This document shows, one piece after another, positions 6,164-7,449 of a stretch of 7,449 bases of DNA. Both the position numbers and the translations under genes were made by a program. Position 1 is the first letter of the stretch, and the number at the start of each line of letters is the position of its first letter. The notes beneath the pieces are model-generated. The model saw only the letters and a program-made list of their open reading frames with translations, searched no databases and was not told the DNA's origin. This stretch comes from UBA6911 sp964481255 (GTDB taxonomy: Bacteria; Acidobacteriota; UBA6911): positions 1-7,449 of the forward strand of contig CAYZTZ010000158.1 of assembly GCA_964481255.1 (NCBI GenBank). The letters run 5' to 3'.

Positions 6164-7192
6164 ATGCGGAAAGTACCACTGGCGGAATCGTTGCGCATCA
6201 TTGCCCAGGGCTCCTGGAACTGGTTCGCGAAAAAGCCGGTCGTCGTGTCTTTCGAAGTGACCGACGCCTGCACTTGTCATTGCAAGCATTGCGATCACGG
6301 AGGCCCCAGGGATACCTCGCGTGAAATGAAGCCGGCGGACTACCGGAAATACATGGACGTGCTCCGCCCCTGCGTCGTTCAGATATCCGGCGGGGAACCG
6401 CTTCTGCGAAAGGATCTCGACGCTATCGTCCGAAATATCAAATCGGATTCCGGCCTGCCCTACATCATCCTCGTGTCGAACTGGTCGCTGATGACCGAAA
6501 AGCGATACGTCCAGCTGCGCCGGGCGGGAGTGGACGAATTCTGCGTCAGCCTGGATTTCCCCGACGAACGCCATGATGATTTCCGCGGGCATCCCGGGCT
6601 ATACAGCCATCTCAGCCGCCTCGTTCCCAGGGTCGCCGCGCTGGGCTTCGACGACATCGTCCTGAACAACTGCATCACGGCGGCCAACGTGGAGTACATC
6701 AACGCCGTGGCCGACAAGGCGGCGGAATGGGGCGTCAACATCAACTACAGCGCCTATTCCCCCCGGCGCACCGGCTGCCGGGATTACTTCCTGAACACAA
6801 AGGAACAGCTCGACATCCTCGACCGGGAACTGAGCAGGCTGAAAATGCGTATGGACGGTTCCCACTGGATCACCAACAACGTCACAACATTGGACGCGAC
6901 CCGCCGCTATTTCGCCCAGGGCGGCGCGCCCGACTGCAAGGCGGGACTCCGCTGGCTCGTGGTGACCAGCGACGGCGCTTTACAGCCCTGTTCCATGCAG
7001 TTCAAACGTTACGGCCTCGAGGAGCAGGCGCGCATGGTTCGCGAGTTCACGACGCATAACACCTGCGACCAGTGCTATGTCTCGATACGATCCTACCTGG
7101 ACAAAACCTTCCCGCAGCTCGTCCGCGAAAACGTTTCGGAGTTTTTCTCCTTCAGGCCCCGCCTGAATAAAAGCGGGGCAGCCGCACCGTAG
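6164..7192 (+). CDS. Radical SAM protein with Twitch-like C-terminal cysteines
   Basis: A 342-residue cytoplasmic radical SAM enzyme (PF04055) of the MoaA/PqqE/SkfB type. These enzymes cleave S-adenosylmethionine at a [4Fe-4S] cluster to make a 5'-deoxyadenosyl radical. The cluster motif CxxxCxxC is Cys36, Cys40 and Cys43 within TDACTCHCKHCDHGG; Cys38 is an extra cysteine inside the motif. The SAM-contacting ISGGEPL is at 74-80, and further barrel strands include ILVSN (102-106) and FCVSLDFPDE (126-135). The C-terminal part has Cys258, then Gly271 and Cys276 (fitting CX9-15GX4C), then Cys301 and Cys304 (CX2C). This spacing suggests one auxiliary Fe-S cluster of the Twitch type rather than a full SPASM pair. 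No precursor peptide or partner enzyme is adjacent, so the substrate is unknown. The start at 6164 has GGAGG 9 nt upstream. A 7-bp inverted repeat (7156-7162 with 7173-7179) lies inside the last codons without a T-tract. Confidence 0.9.
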   Translation: MRKVPLAESLRIIAQGSWNWFAKKPVVVSFEVTDACTCHCKHCDHGGPRDTSREMKPADYRKYMDVLRPCVVQISGGEPLLRKDLDAIVRNIKSDSGLPYIILVSNWSLMTEKRYVQLRRAGVDEFCVSLDFPDERHDDFRGHPGLYSHLSRLVPRVAALGFDDIVLNNCITAANVEYINAVADKAAEWGVNINYSAYSPRRTGCRDYFLNTKEQLDILDRELSRLKMRMDGSHWITNNVTTLDATRRYFAQGGAPDCKAGLRWLVVTSDGALQPCSMQFKRYGLEEQARMVREFTTHNTCDQCYVSIRSYLDKTFPQLVRENVSEFFSFRPRLNKSGAAAP

Positions 7193-7247
7193 CCTGAGAT
7201 CAGGCGCAGGTCTTAAAATCCTGCACCGGGCCGCACCACAAACACTC

Positions 7248-7265
7248 GTGTGCGGACGGGTCTCC
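7248..7265 (+). repeat. Direct repeat, copy 1
   Basis: GTGTGCGGACGGGTCTCC, identical to the first 18 nt of copies at 7274 and 7377. After it the sequence diverges (CCTAATTT), so this copy lacks the right half of the palindrome seen in copy 2. An upstream CCGCAC (7231-7236) is complementary to GTGCGG (7250-7255) inside this copy and may be a decayed opposite arm. Confidence 0.8.
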
Positions 7266-7273
7266 CCTAATTT

Positions 7274-7302
7274 GTGTGCGGACGGGTCTCCAGACCCGTC
7301 CG
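7274..7302 (+). repeat. Direct repeat, copy 2, completed to a perfect palindrome
   Basis: It begins with the same 18-nt word as copies 1 and 3, then continues into the complementary half. The arms 7279-7289 and 7292-7302 are exact reverse complements (11 bp each) around CC, giving the centre GGGTCTCCAGACCC. As single-stranded DNA or RNA it would fold into a 10-bp stem with a tight TCCA loop. No T-tract follows, so a terminator role is possible only in a factor-assisted sense. It resembles REP-like or other intergenic palindromic elements. Confidence 0.8.
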
Positions 7303-7337
7303 TCTGTCTGAACATATCGTCCGCGGAGCAGGCTGAC

Positions 7338-7359
7338 GCACGGCTCTGGAGAGCCGTGC
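7338..7359. repeat. Second palindrome with the shared core in reverse orientation
   Basis: The arms GCACGGCTCT (7338-7347) and AGAGCCGTGC (7350-7359) are perfect complements around GG. The central TCTGGAGA is the reverse complement of the TCTCCAGA at the centre of the palindrome at 7279-7302, while the outer arms differ (CACGGC versus GACGGG). The two palindromes therefore look like related members of one family. Confidence 0.75.
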
Positions 7360-7376
7360 TCACGAAAAAGAAAAGT

Positions 7377-7397
7377 GTGTGCGGACGGGTCTCCAGA
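7377..7397 (+). repeat. Direct repeat, copy 3, interrupted after the core
   Basis: Identical to copy 2 from its first base through TCTCCAGA (7377-7397 against 7274-7294), then abruptly different: copy 2 goes on with CCCGTCCG, this one with GGCTGTCT. The break falls just past the palindrome centre, as expected if something inserted there. Confidence 0.75.
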
Positions 7398-7449
7398 GGC
7401 TGTCTCAAAACTCGCATACCCGATCATTCGGAGGCCGTAAATTGCCCGA
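7396..7449. mobile_element. Possible insertion-sequence terminus (runs off right edge)
   Basis: GAGGCTGTCTCAAAA at 7396-7410 resembles terminal inverted repeats that I recall from IS1182/IS5-like insertion sequences. It starts exactly where copy 3 of the palindromic repeat breaks. The remaining 39 nt contain no open frame of useful length, consistent with the untranslated end of an IS. The transposase and the other end would be outside the window, so this rests on the motif and the junction alone. Confidence 0.4.

Noticed and set aside
7156..7179. GCCCCGC/GCGGGGC hairpin at the end of the radical SAM gene as a terminator
   Set aside because: The 7-bp stem lies inside the coding sequence and no T-tract follows, so intrinsic termination is not supported.
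6980..7427. Minus-strand open frames across the right-hand repeat region
   Set aside because: They read through the palindromic repeats and the antisense of the radical SAM 3' end, giving repeated artefactual peptide pieces with no ribosome binding site.
7193..7449. CRISPR array
   Set aside because: The three copies of the 18-nt word are spaced 26 and 103 bp apart, so spacing is irregular. The repeats are part of longer palindromes and no spacers of uniform length exist.

Overview
This is a GC-rich (roughly 60% by eye) bacterial chromosomal window. It holds six complete protein-coding genes, one gene cut by the left edge, and a short repeat-rich end with what looks like the tip of an insertion sequence. 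The gene content (an ABC exporter with a PF16962-like permease, a UPF0182 membrane protein, YajQ, OsmC) fits a Gram-negative lineage such as Acidobacteriota or a former deltaproteobacterium. That is a guess from gene content and base composition; no rRNA or marker gene is present.

Left two thirds, minus strand, read from about 4463 down to 1: a UPF0182/COG1615 membrane protein (917 aa), then yajQ 12 bp downstream with its ribosome binding site against the UPF0182 stop codon. After a 100-bp gap come an ABC transporter ATPase and, overlapping it by ATGA, the N-terminal part of an ABC exporter permease that runs off the left edge. UPF0182-yajQ is almost certainly one transcript, and the ATPase-permease pair is translationally coupled. 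Whether all four form one operon is open.

Middle: a 440-bp divergent intergenic region (4464-4905) with no convincing gene, but with candidate promoters in both directions and a GC-rich nested inverted repeat. Next is a plus-strand SRPBCC/AHSA1-type protein, probably starting at a GTG (4942) with a strong Shine-Dalgarno and an extended -10 promoter just upstream. It converges on a minus-strand OsmC-family gene (5488-5949).

Right: a 214-bp divergent spacer separates osmC from a plus-strand radical SAM enzyme (342 aa). The enzyme has the CxxxCxxC cluster motif and four C-terminal cysteines spaced like a single-cluster Twitch domain; its substrate is unknown. After it, 7248-7397 holds three direct copies of an 18-nt word and two near-perfect palindromes with the same 8-nt core in opposite orientation. 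The third copy is interrupted by a sequence resembling an insertion-sequence terminus that continues past the window.

No complete new defence, CRISPR or biosynthetic system is visible. The most notable items are the palindrome family with its apparent IS junction, the orphan radical SAM enzyme, and the tight pairing of the uncharacterised UPF0182 protein with the c-di-GMP-binding YajQ.
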